A DNA stretch of 34,731 nt from Bacteroidota bacterium (GTDB taxonomy: Bacteria; Bacteroidota; Bacteroidia; Bacteroidales; UBA10428): the NCBI GenBank assembly GCA_003252385.1, contig QKEH01000149.1, forward strand, positions 1 to 34,731. The letters run 5' to 3'. Below the pieces are notes generated by a model. That model was not told where the DNA came from. It saw only the letters and a list, made by a program, of their open reading frames with translations, and did no database searches. The position numbers and the translations under genes were made by a program. Below, in pieces: positions 1 to 8,879 of the stretch (position 1 is the stretch's first letter; every line of letters starts with the position of its first letter).

Positions 1-1
1 C

Positions 2-2417
2 TGCGAAACGGCACAGTCTGCCAGTGCCGGCTCCAATACCCTACCGGCCACCGATAGCTCGGAGTACTGGTACAGCTATACCATGGCAGGCGATAACATG
101 CTGATTATTGAAACCGATCTTGGAGGAGGCTATTTCTCCGTCAACAGTGGCTGTAGCGGATACATTTACCTCGAAGGCGGGTGGAGCCCGGTTGTTACAG
201 AAGATTTATCTGCCGGACAGGAAGTTTATATTAAATTCGAAACCTTTAGTGGGGGCGATTTCAACTGGACGCTAACCGAGCACCCCGTACAAAAAGGCGA
301 TATTTGTGCTATCCCCGATACGGCACAAAAAGGAACCAATACTCTGCGCAGCACACCGCTTGAATACTATTGGTATCGTTATATCATGCCCCGCGATGGT
401 AAATTGGTGGTTTCTTCAACGGCCAATGAATATGTAAGTATTTATAACGATTACTGCACCAATTGGCCTGAGTCCCTGGCCGGTGGTTCTCGGCGGGCGG
501 TAACGTCCCAATTTTGCCGGCGAAGAGCTTTTTATTCGTTGGGAGACCCAGGGAGGTGGCGATTTCGAATGGAACATTAGCATCGAAGAGATTGCCGATG
601 GCGACAAACCATCAGGAGCCATTCCGGCATTAGAAGGAACCAACACTGTGCCGGCAACTACCAGCAGCTACTACTGGTACGCTATTCAGGTTCCGGCTGA
701 AGGGGCGCAATTAAACATCACGGTGCCAACCTATAGCAGCATTACGCTTTATCAGGACTTCTGGAATCCGTATTATTATTATTCCCAGGCGTATGGCACC
801 GAAGTTACCTTTAATACGCTGACACCCGGAGAGACTTATTACCTGAAACTCCCTCTCGGAAATGGTGGCGATTTTGACTGGACCCTGAGCTGGTCGGCTT
901 TGGAAACGGGTGAAGCATGTTGGTCGGCAGCTACTGCACAATTGGGCCGCAATTCGGTTCCGGCTACCGATAAGAATTACTATTATTATAGCTATGTGAT
1001 GCCGCAAAATGGAAAACTTATGGTATCCAATGACGATAATAAATACGTTCACCTCCATGTAGGTTCCTGTTTGCTATCAGGTAATCAAAGCTATGGAAGT
1101 GGAAGTGTTACCCTACCGGAACTTTTGCTGGGCGATACAGTAATCATTACATGGGAAACCTATTCGGGGGGCGATTTCGACTGGGAATTAAGCGTGGGTG
1201 CCATGGAGGCTGGTGAAGCATGCAGTGTTGCGGCCAATGCTACCGAAGGGGTAAACCATGTTCCCGAAACCAATGCCAGTTATTATTGGGCCACCGCTAC
1301 TATTCCGGAAGGCTCCAAAGCCATTATCACCAGTACTGACGGAAATTATTTCCATACCCATCTGGGTACCTGCGACAATTATTATAGTGTGGATGCCTCC
1401 AGTGGCACAACCGTAGTTGCCAATTATCCTGAACCCAACCTGCTTTTGGAGTGGGAGGCTGATGGCGGCGATTTCGACTGGAACCTGCAGTTTGCAGCAC
1501 TCGAAAGTGGCGATGTATGCTCCCTGGCCGTAGCTGCTCAAAGTGGCACCAATACCCTGGCCACCAGCAATCATCAGGAGTATTGGTACACCTATACCAT
1601 GCCCTCGGCAGGCAACCTGGTGATTACCTCCGATGCTAACAACTATGTACGGATGCAAAAAGGCACCTGTGAATTGGCTACTTCATACGTTAACGGCAAA
1701 AACCGGGTAGAAGCTACCAACCTGTCCCCGGGCGATGAAGTCTATATTGTTTGGAGCTTGTATGGTCAGAATGTTAATTTCGAATGGGATTTGGCCATTG
1801 AAGCCCAGCAGTCAGGCGACAATTGCAGCCTGGCAGTAGGTGCCACGGAAGGAACTAATACCCTTCCTGTGACCGACAATTACCAATACTGGTATACGTT
1901 CACCATGCCCGAAACAGCCAAGCTGGTGATTGATTCCGAAACCGAAAAGTATGTATCGGTATATACCGGCAGTTGCGATGTGTTAAATTTTAAAGGGAAT
2001 AACAGAAGCTCATTGGAAATTACCAACCTGGAAAGTGGTGATTTGGTTTCCATAGCCTGGAAAACCGAAGGTAGTGGAGATTTCGATTGGACGCTATCGA
2101 TCGAAGCTTTGGAAGCCGGCGACAACTGTGAACTGGCTAAGACTGCGGAAGTTGGAGTGAATCTGATGCGCGGGATAGCCCTAAGTAATCACTGGTATAC
2201 TTTCACCATGCCCTATGAGGCCCAATTGCAATGCAATGCCTATGAAAGTATCTTTCTTTTCGGTATGACAGGTAGTTGCGATTCATTATCTTATAATACT
2301 TATGGCTATTCCTCAATGCAAACCGAAAGCTATACAGCAGGGGAAAATGTGCTCATACAGGTACAGCAAATGTATCCGGGAACTGTGGCCTGGTACCTGA
2401 ATGTGCAGCGCACACAG
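2..2417 (+). repeat. Tandem coding repeats of about 303 bp
   Basis: Repeat units begin with the Cys (or equivalent) codon near 2, 305, 609, 918, 1221, 1518, 1824 and 2127, giving a period of 297-309 bp. Conserved positions are GTNxLP, the aromatic cluster YYWY, a TMP turn, GxC, and GGDFDW at the end of each unit. The third unit has lost its first Cys, and the eighth has lost the GGDFDW ending. The units have diverged in nucleotide sequence, so this is an old protein-domain duplication. Confidence 0.85.
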
Positions 2418-2906
2418 AGCATTAGCTTCCCGGCCATTCCCCGTCAGGATATCGATGCCGACTCACTGGTGCTGAATGCAAGCGCTTCGTCCGGGCTTCC
2501 GGTAAGCTACCGTATTATTGATGGCCCGGTTACTCTCAATAGCAACATGGTACATTTTAACGGTATTGGCAACGTAACCATCGAAGCCTACCAGAACGGT
2601 AACGATACCCTGGCTGCCGCCACCCCGGTACGCCAAAGCTTCCAGATTGCCAATATCAATTCCCTGGAGCAGGAACTGCTGCCGGAGCTTACCCTCTACC
2701 CCAACCCGGTATCGGAAAGCTTTTACCTGAATACCGGTAGCATTCATGCCGAACAACTGGCACTCTACACTCCCGATGGACGATTGGTACAACGCCTGAA
2801 CCCGGCCGAAAATCATTTCGATGTTAGTGGCCTTAAACCCGGCATGTATGTACTGCAGGTGCAGGTTAACCAATCGCGCTTTAGCTATCGTTTGCTGAAA
2901 CAGTAA
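2..2906 (+). CDS. Giant secreted repeat protein with type IX sorting domain; 5' end outside window; frameshift near 500
   Basis: The reading frame enters from the left edge with no start in the window. The protein is a chain of about eight repeats of roughly 100 residues, each with a Cys at the start, a YYWYxYTMP-like strand, a GxC, and a GDxVxIxW...GGDFDW ending. After the last, divergent repeat comes an Ig-like stretch (SGLPVSYRI), then a C-terminal domain starting LTLYPNPVSESF and ending in FSYRLLKQ, typical of Por/type IX secretion cargo. The frame changes between about 497 and 510. Before it the repeat reads in the frame of base 2, after it (NFAGEELFIRWET) in the frame of base 516. Two missing bases or one extra base would explain this, so the protein is either broken or carries a sequence error. 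The repeats look like beta-sandwich modules on the cell surface. The function is unknown; adhesion is only a guess. Confidence 0.85.
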
Positions 2907-2932
2907 ACCGCAATAATCTGATTGAAACACGA

Positions 2933-2966
2933 AGCTGCAGGAAATCAATTTCCTGCAGCTTTTTCT
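2933..2966 (+). terminator. Rho-independent terminator after the repeat protein
   Basis: A perfect 13-bp stem (arms 2933-2945 and 2948-2960, AGCTGCAGGAAAT and its complement) closes a two-base gap and is followed at once by TTTTCTTT. It lies 27 bp after the stop codon of the secreted repeat protein. Confidence 0.85.
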
Positions 2967-3260
2967 TTGCCTCAAAGCAACTTTCCGCCTATATTTAACA
3001 CTTTGAAACCCGTTGGAAGGAAAACCGTTTTTTGCCTGTCTCAGGAACAAAACATCATGTTCCTGTATATTTTTTCGGAGCCTTAAAGCCTTCGGCTCCT
3101 TGGTTATTTCCACTATCTCCCTTTTTGTTTCATCGTGTTTACACAAACCTTTTCATGGAGGCTTACTATACCCACCTGAATTCGCTGGTGAATAAAAAAT
3201 AAAACGAATACGCCCATCTGGACACCCCCTTAACTGGCTAAACCCCTAACTGGCCGATGT
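2967..3260. other. Intergenic stretch, no gene recognised
   Basis: About 290 bases lie between the terminator and the end of the leftward gene cluster. The only short open frames found (for example MEAYYTHLNSLVNKK at 3154-3201) lack a start context or family features. A small hairpin GGAGCC...GGCTCC lies near 3077-3099 and could help end leftward transcription. The missing 3' part of the truncated TrmO/TsaA gene was looked for here on the minus strand and was not found in any frame. Confidence 0.5.
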
Positions 3261-3476
3261 TTACCTGATGCGATGAAAGTGGTAGAGTAACGTAATGTGC
3301 GAAAAACCTTCCAGGTCGTCCAATCCTTCGGCATACTCCGGAAACAGTTCAATGGTACCCTTCACCACTTCGGCGGCAATGGGCTGTATGGTCATATTGC
3401 GCACCTCGGTAAAGGGGGTATGGATAATGCCAATCGGGTGCAGTTGTATCGCGGGTCGTTCAGTGGCTTTTTTCAT
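3261..3476 (-). pseudogene. trmO: Truncated TrmO/TsaA-like tRNA methyltransferase (N-terminal part only)
   Basis: The 71 residues match the N-terminal half of the TsaA/TrmO family: PIGIIHTPF, KGTIELFPEYAEGL and LEGFSHITLLYHFH are family hallmarks. TrmO methylates N6-threonylcarbamoyladenosine at position 37 of tRNA using S-adenosylmethionine. Family members are usually about 140-160 residues, and the second half (GVFATRxPxRPNxIGLS, DGTPLLDIKPY) is absent here. No downstream frame restores it. The start lies 7 bp after the stop of the COG1237 metallo-hydrolase, so the two are co-transcribed. In other anaerobes TsaA-like domains are found next to COG1237 hydrolases (from memory of gene contexts). 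It is probably a non-functional remnant, though a short expressed domain cannot be excluded. Confidence 0.75.
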
Positions 3477-3483
3477 AACAGAT

Positions 3484-4278
3484 TTATTTCACGTGATCCA
3501 ATTGCAAGCGCATGCCGGTTTTCAACTGACGGCCTCCAAAAGCCCTATAGAATGCCGCCATAGCCGGTAATTCAGTACAGTGCGAGGGGTACACCTGTGT
3601 TACTCCCAACTCCTTCAGGTAGCGGATGGTTTCGTGGGTTTGTTGGTTTTCTTTCTGCAAATGCAAGCCTCCGGTAACTGAAAGCACCCGCCTTTGCCCG
3701 GTAACCTGTATGGCCCGTTCAATGGTGTTACAGATCCCCGAATGCGAACATCCCCCAACAACGTGAATGCCGTGATCCTCGATACAAACCAGAGCCGAAT
3801 CGTCCGGCACAAAGTCGGGTTGGCTGTCGGCATTGACAAAAGCGGTGGTTTGTGACTCAAAAGCATTCAACCGGGGAATGCTGCCTAAAAAAACTATGGA
3901 ATCGCTAATAAAAAAGGGGTCGGCCGTAACCAGCAACTCAAAGCGTTCTTCCAGTTCGTGACGCGTAAGTACAAGGCCCAGATTCCGGTCTTCGCCGGGA
4001 TGGAAACGCTTCACAAAGGCATCGGGATGCAAAACCAGTTTCTTGTCCGAAATGTACCGCAATCCGTTGCCATGGTCCCAGTGACCGTGGCTTAGCACCA
4101 AACAATCGGCCTGCTGCTCCAGATCGATCCCCAACAGGCGGGCATTGTGCCGATACACATCGGTACTTCCGGTATCCAGGAGCACACAGCTTCCCTGATG
4201 TTCCACCAGGTACGAAAGGCCATGTTCGGCCAGAAAGCCGGCTCCGGCCACATTATCGGTTAAAATCGTTATTTTCAT
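3484..4278 (-). CDS. COG1237-type metallo-beta-lactamase-fold hydrolase
   Basis: This 264-residue protein has the metallo-beta-lactamase fold signature HGHWDH (in LSHGHWDHGNGL), which binds two metal ions. It also has the later GGCSHSGICNTIE and GGLHL elements typical of the COG1237 subgroup, annotated in archaea as dihydropterin-linked phosphate synthase-like. It is cytosolic, with no signal peptide. The substrate is unknown. COG1237 members often occur beside NifX-like proteins and ferredoxin-containing MinD ATPases in anaerobes, as in this cluster. The start overlaps the end of the upstream thioesterase gene by 26 bp, which indicates translational coupling. A TrmO/TsaA remnant follows 7 bp downstream. 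Confidence 0.85.
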   Translation of the reverse strand: MKITILTDNVAGAGFLAEHGLSYLVEHQGSCVLLDTGSTDVYRHNARLLGIDLEQQADCLVLSHGHWDHGNGLRYISDKKLVLHPDAFVKRFHPGEDRNLGLVLTRHELEERFELLVTADPFFISDSIVFLGSIPRLNAFESQTTAFVNADSQPDFVPDDSALVCIEDHGIHVVGGCSHSGICNTIERAIQVTGQRRVLSVTGGLHLQKENQQTHETIRYLKELGVTQVYPSHCTELPAMAAFYRAFGGRQLKTGMRLQLDHVK

Positions 4279-4786
4279 CGTTTCCAGGTTTTTCGTTAAG
4301 TAAGGGCTGCAAGGTATCCGGGCAGATTGTAGCCAAAAAACTGACCGACCTTTCGACCCGAAGCATGGAATTTTCGTCGTGCTTCCATGCCCGATTCAGT
4401 GCTTTTTTAAAGAAATCAGGGGCTCCCCGGGGATAACGCGACCGGCTATCCACAAATACCACGGTCGATCTGGCTTTGCTCAGCAACTGCTCCTGCTCGT
4501 TGAAGAATTCAAATTCGAACTGAAAGCGTACCTCCGGAAAGACCGGTATCAAGGTACGTATGGTAAGGAGCTCATCGTAGCGGGCGGGTTTTTTGTAATC
4601 GATCTGAAACGAGATTACCGGCAGCATCACATGATGAGCCTCAAGCACCTGATCGTGCACCCCCAGCTTCCGCAACAGTTCGGTGCGGGCCTGATGGCAA
4701 TAGCTTACGTAGTTGGCATGGTAAACATAGCCCATTTGGTCTACTTCGCCATAGCGCGGTCGCAGGTGGAGGGTATCACAAATCAT
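4253..4786 (-). CDS. Acyl-CoA thioesterase of the hotdog (4HBT/YbgC-like) family
   Basis: The N-terminal half carries the 4HBT signature: RYGEVDQMGYVYHANY, with the Asp and the following HANYVSY helix start expected for YbgC/FadM-type thioesterases. These hydrolyse acyl-CoA or acyl-ACP thioesters. The family core of about 130 residues is complete, and the last 40 or so residues are an extra tail. It sits between a flavin split-barrel gene (10 bp upstream) and the metallo-hydrolase (26-bp overlap), in one transcription unit with a FabH homologue, which suggests some link to acyl chain metabolism. The actual acyl substrate cannot be read from the sequence. Confidence 0.85.
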   Translation of the reverse strand: MICDTLHLRPRYGEVDQMGYVYHANYVSYCHQARTELLRKLGVHDQVLEAHHVMLPVISFQIDYKKPARYDELLTIRTLIPVFPEVRFQFEFEFFNEQEQLLSKARSTVVFVDSRSRYPRGAPDFFKKALNRAWKHDENSMLRVERSVSFLATICPDTLQPLLNEKPGNDENNDFNR

Positions 4787-4795
4787 AGCAGCGTA

Positions 4796-5170
4796 TTATA
4801 GCAATTTTTCGGCTCCCGAATACACACTCTTAACTTCCAAAACGGCTACGCCAAATCCTGGAAGGTCGGACCGGTTCCAGGTCTTCATATTATCGTATGC
4901 TGCGCCATGGGTATCGTAGCGAACTTTTCCCTTGATCTGATACGCCTTACGTTTCGAGGTGATAAACAAAACGCTGGCCTGATCGTTGGCGGAGATATTC
5001 CGCAGGGTTTTATCAAATTTATTATTGGCCACCAGTACCTTATCGGTATCAAAAAGCGACACACAGGTAGCATAAATCGAATTGGGTACTCTATCTTCCG
5101 AAATGGTGGTCAATACAGCAGGACCTTGCATATCGCCCCAGGCTGCGGTTACTTCTTCAGGTATTTTCAT
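4796..5170 (-). CDS. Pyridoxamine 5'-phosphate oxidase-like FMN-binding split-barrel protein
   Basis: A 124-residue protein starting MKIPEEVTAAW has the compact split-barrel pattern: GPAVLTTISEDRVPNSIYAT, then LVANNKFDKTLRNI, then KAYQIKGKVRY. Such proteins bind FMN and often act as flavin reductases or redox sensors; PdxH activity is not implied. An upstream in-frame start at 5266 would add a Cys-rich leader (MPCCGAG...GCICP), but the family homology begins at the later Met, so 5170 is preferred. It is the gene after fabH in the leftward cluster, 136 bp downstream of it. Confidence 0.75.
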   Translation of the reverse strand: MKIPEEVTAAWGDMQGPAVLTTISEDRVPNSIYATCVSLFDTDKVLVANNKFDKTLRNISANDQASVLFITSKRKAYQIKGKVRYDTHGAAYDNMKTWNRSDLPGFGVAVLEVKSVYSGAEKLL

Positions 5171-5306
5171 GTTTTCATTTTTGATTTGTGGACAGATGCA
5201 CCCAAAATGCACCCCTCCGGTATTTGAATTGAACTCAGAGCCACTGCCGGCGCCGCAACAGGGCAAAAGCTCCTGTAGAACAGCTATTGCCGCGGGCAGC
5301 TATAGA

Positions 5307-6308
5307 TCATCCCTTTGAATTGTAGGCCCACTTAAGATAGATGGACCCCCAGGTAAAACCTCCTCCAAAGGCAGAAAGTATAAGCGAATCGCCCGCTTTC
5401 AGCACAGGCTCCAGTTCCCACAGGCATAAGGGAATGGTTGCCGCAGTGGTGTTGCCATAGCGTTCAATGTTAACCATAATTTTCTCGCGGGAAAGCCCCA
5501 TACGGGTTCCTACGGCTTCAATAATGCGCAGATTGGCTTGATGAGGAATATACCAGGCCAGGTTTTCCGGTGTAATGCCGTTTTTTTGCATCATGGCTAC
5601 CGATACATCGGCCATACGCGAAACGGCTACCTTGAATACCGATTTTCCTTCCTGGTAAACAAAATGTTCACCGGCATCCACGGTCTGGTGCGATGCGGGC
5701 TTCAAAGATCCTCCGGCCCGCATGTAAAGGAAATCTTTCCCGGAACCGTCTACATGCATTTCGTGATCCAGCAGCCCCAGGGCTTCCGTGGACGGTTCCA
5801 ACAGGGTAGCCACAGCTGCATCGCCAAATAGTACGCAGGTGGTACGGTCGGAATAGTCTGTTATCGACGACATTTTATCGGCAGCTACCACCACCACTTT
5901 CCGGTATCGCCCCGATTCGATAAACTGTGCCGCTGTTTGCAACGCAAAAAGGTAGCCCGAACAGGCTGCACTCAAATCGAAACCCCAGGCATTTTGCAAG
6001 CCCGCTTTCTCGGCAATCAGGCACGAGGTGGCTGGAAACATCATGTCGGGAGTAATGGTAGCGGTAATAATCAGTTCTACCGCCCCGGCCGGAGTATTGG
6101 TCTTTTGAAGAAGTCCCCGAACCGCTGCTGCTCCCATATCGGAAGTAGCCAGGCCTTCACCTCTCAATATCCGGCGTTCCTTAATACCCACCCTCTTGGT
6201 AATCCACTCATCGGAAGTGGCGACCATGGCACTCAATTCCTCATTGGTCAGGACATAATCGGGCAGATAAGCTTCAATACCCGTTATTTTAGCATAGGTT
6301 CTCTCCAT
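5307..6308 (-). CDS. fabH: 3-oxoacyl-ACP synthase III (FabH)
   Basis: From the preferred start (MERTYAKITG) the protein is 333 residues, the normal FabH length. The catalytic triad is visible: Cys116 in AACSGYLF, His256 in YIPHQANLR and Asn286 in ERYGNTTAA. The C-terminal GGGFTWGS loop is also present. FabH starts fatty-acid chains by condensing acetyl-CoA (or another acyl-CoA) with malonyl-ACP. An upstream in-frame Met at 6377 would add 23 polar residues without family match. In Bacteroidota the housekeeping fabH often sits with plsX and rpmF. This copy instead follows a TonB-dependent receptor and precedes a thioesterase, so it may be a second copy with a special acyl role (inference). Confidence 0.93.
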   Translation of the reverse strand: MERTYAKITGIEAYLPDYVLTNEELSAMVATSDEWITKRVGIKERRILRGEGLATSDMGAAAVRGLLQKTNTPAGAVELIITATITPDMMFPATSCLIAEKAGLQNAWGFDLSAACSGYLFALQTAAQFIESGRYRKVVVVAADKMSSITDYSDRTTCVLFGDAAVATLLEPSTEALGLLDHEMHVDGSGKDFLYMRAGGSLKPASHQTVDAGEHFVYQEGKSVFKVAVSRMADVSVAMMQKNGITPENLAWYIPHQANLRIIEAVGTRMGLSREKIMVNIERYGNTTAATIPLCLWELEPVLKAGDSLILSAFGGGFTWGSIYLKWAYNSKG

Positions 6309-6537
6309 ATTTTTGGTATTAGCGGTGTGATCTTTTTTCGCAGGGATATGGCTGCGATCCGTGGTGCTTTTGAGCATGACATCCTGCTGTAAACATACCT
6401 GCCATTCTCAAAACCAGTATGCACAAAGGAATTTTGATGGTACGCCGTGGTTGAAAGCCGGTACCCGGTAGCAGCTTCCGTGTGCCGGGTGTAGGGGGGT
6501 ATGTCTTGTGGGTCATAAGCGTTACCTATCTATCTGG

Positions 6538-8766
6538 TTACCATACTACTCCCAATTTGAAACGTACCGAACGACCCGTATCGTAGAAACCCAATTCGTG
6601 AATGGTCGACAAGTGGTCATAGTATACGGTATTCAACAAGTTGCTGGCATACACGCCAAGTTGCAATGTGGTTTTGTTCAGGTGAACTTTTGCCTGGATC
6701 AGGGCATGCAACAGGAGATATCCGGGAGTTTCTTCTTCGAAGGCATGCGGATGATGCTGTCCAAAGGCGTATACCGGGTTAATGGCCGCTTCCAATTGAT
6801 GCCACTTGCCCATTTTTTCCCTGCGCAGCGACAAGTTCAACTGAATTTTATCCTGCGGAATAAAAGGAAGGTATCCTCCATCGTTCTGACGAGCCAGCAC
6901 ATGGGCATAGGAACCCTGTAAACCCAGTACCGATACCGGCCGCCACTCCGTTTCGGCTTCCCAACCATACAGGGTCGCATCCTGTTGCCGGTATTGGTAG
7001 AGCTGTAAGCCCTCCGGTGTGCTATCGTGGGTAGGCATTAAATCGATATAGTTGAATAGCCGGTTATAAAATCCGGCCAGGTCGATTTTCAGCGCTTCAC
7101 GGTGCACGTGTATGCTGATATCGCCCTCCACGTTGCGTTGGTTCTTCAGGTTGCTGTTGCCCTGTTCGTAACGGTTGGCATGAATGCCATCCTGGGTAAG
7201 TTCGGCCATGGTTGGGGTACGATAAGCCGAAGCAATATTGGCCCGGAATAACAGGAATTCCAGTACTTTCCAGGTAGTACCGGTAGAAAAACTCCAATTG
7301 GTGTAGCTACGGTTGAGTTCGTCGAAGTGGTAATTTCCATTCGTATCCAATTGGGCAGAAATACGGTAGCGCTTGTAATCGTAGCGGAACCCCAGCTGAT
7401 AAAACACCTCAGGAGTGAGCGCATACTGCCATAAGGCAGCCATAGCATGGCTTTCGCTCACATAATCGGGCAACACCCGTTGTGGAGCCGTGGCATTGCG
7501 GTTTTCCTGCCACATTCCCTGGTATACCCATACGGCATCGCTGCGTTCGGAGAACTGATAGCGGGCCTTAAGCTGACCAGTGACGCTCTTCAGCCCCATA
7601 TCCACCAGGTTGAATGCCGGTGTGCTTCCCGAACCGCACAGCTGCCGTTCATTTTGCTGGTAGCTCCAATCCATGTAAATTTTTAACGGGCCATAAAACA
7701 GCGAGGTATTCGAGGTAAGCAGATGATTGTGCAGGTTCTGATACCAGTACTGATTCTGGTAACTGGTACTGGTAACTTCCGATAATGCCTGGGGAATAAC
7801 CAGTCCCGGGGTGAACTGGTTGTACTGGTAATCGAACCGGAAAAGTCCGTTTCGTAAACGCATACCGGACTTGGCCTGCATGGAATAAGCCGTATAGCGC
7901 GAATTGATCACCCGGGCACCCGCCCCGTCGCGAAAGTCCATGGACGACGACTGGCCCAGCTGCAAACCTCCAAACCAGTTTTCCCGGCTGCCGTCCACAG
8001 CAGCGCCATAGGAATACCCCCCTCCGTTGGTACTATACTCCGAATGCCAGCGAGCGTGAACACTGTTTACCGATGCCGGAGGATAGGGCAGGAAATTGAT
8101 AACGCCCCCCACGGCATCGGAACCGTAGAGCAACGATGCCGGCCCTTTACTGATCTCCACATTTTGTACCTGATCTTCGCTCACCAGGTAGGGATGATTG
8201 GTCGAGAACTGGTAATGTTCCAAACGAACCCCATTATTCAGTACCACCAGGTTAGCGGTCGATAAGCCACGTATCACCGGGAAAGCTATGCCGGAACCCT
8301 TGGTTACAACGTCGATACCGGGCACACGGGCCAGTTTCTTTATCAGGTTGCCCTCTACGGCACTTTCCAGAACGGTTTTTCGCACTTGTTCAATTTTAAT
8401 GGCATTTTCGTGCTGGGTGGCAGTACGTCCACCGGTAACAATCACCTCCTGCGACTCAATGGCCAACACTTTCAGCTGCTGGTCGAGTACGGCCAAAGGC
8501 TGATTAAACTGATACGGCACCATGCTGGTTTCGTAACCCATGTGCGAATACTGTACGGTAAAGCGACCACCGGGAATACCCTGAATACGGTAATGCCCCG
8601 AGGTATCCGTTACGGTTCCCTTTTGCAATTCGGGGAAATACACCGCCACTCCCAGGAGCTTTTGGTGGCTTGCTGCATCGCTTACCACCCCTTCGAGCAC
8701 ATACTGGCCATGAACCATGAAAGTTATACAGCATAACCCCGCCAGAATACGCAACTTTTGTTTCAT
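6538..8766 (-). CDS. TonB-dependent outer-membrane receptor with carboxypeptidase-regulatory-like domain
   Basis: The start at MKQKLRILAGLCC gives a signal peptide and a mature receptor (about 742 residues in all). The upstream in-frame Met at 8862 is not used, because it would bury the signal peptide. Domain order: carboxypeptidase-D regulatory-like beta-sandwich (about residues 22-105), plug (EVIVTGG, LARVPGIDV, VIRGLS, NNGVR, ISKGPASLLYGSDAVGGVINF), then a 22-strand barrel with the final strand FDTGRSVRFKLGVVW-like. The plug and the late loop with GQHHPHAFEEE resemble receptors for metal ions or metallophores more than glycan (SusC) receptors. The ligand cannot be assigned. It follows the Mrp ATPase gene by 113 bp on the same strand, inside the ORP-like cluster. 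Confidence 0.9.
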   Translation of the reverse strand: MKQKLRILAGLCCITFMVHGQYVLEGVVSDAASHQKLLGVAVYFPELQKGTVTDTSGHYRIQGIPGGRFTVQYSHMGYETSMVPYQFNQPLAVLDQQLKVLAIESQEVIVTGGRTATQHENAIKIEQVRKTVLESAVEGNLIKKLARVPGIDVVTKGSGIAFPVIRGLSTANLVVLNNGVRLEHYQFSTNHPYLVSEDQVQNVEISKGPASLLYGSDAVGGVINFLPYPPASVNSVHARWHSEYSTNGGGYSYGAAVDGSRENWFGGLQLGQSSSMDFRDGAGARVINSRYTAYSMQAKSGMRLRNGLFRFDYQYNQFTPGLVIPQALSEVTSTSYQNQYWYQNLHNHLLTSNTSLFYGPLKIYMDWSYQQNERQLCGSGSTPAFNLVDMGLKSVTGQLKARYQFSERSDAVWVYQGMWQENRNATAPQRVLPDYVSESHAMAALWQYALTPEVFYQLGFRYDYKRYRISAQLDTNGNYHFDELNRSYTNWSFSTGTTWKVLEFLLFRANIASAYRTPTMAELTQDGIHANRYEQGNSNLKNQRNVEGDISIHVHREALKIDLAGFYNRLFNYIDLMPTHDSTPEGLQLYQYRQQDATLYGWEAETEWRPVSVLGLQGSYAHVLARQNDGGYLPFIPQDKIQLNLSLRREKMGKWHQLEAAINPVYAFGQHHPHAFEEETPGYLLLHALIQAKVHLNKTTLQLGVYASNLLNTVYYDHLSTIHELGFYDTGRSVRFKLGVVW

Positions 8767-8879
8767 TTTTATTACAATTTTTAACGGATCACTGCCCGTA
8801 TATCCACCGGACAGGCGGTCATGCTGTTTTTTGGTTTCATTCCCTACAGGGTTCTTGGGCAAGGGTCTTCCCCCTTCTA

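Noticed and set aside
5171-5266. Cys-rich N-terminal extension of the flavin split-barrel protein and the ATGCACCC direct repeat within it
   Set aside because: Family homology starts at the later Met; the direct repeat is short and could be a chance or a leader element.
6309-6537. GC-rich stem (CCCGG ... CCGGG) and short frame between the receptor and fabH
   Set aside because: No T-run, no known riboswitch core and no signal peptide in the frame; nothing can be supported.
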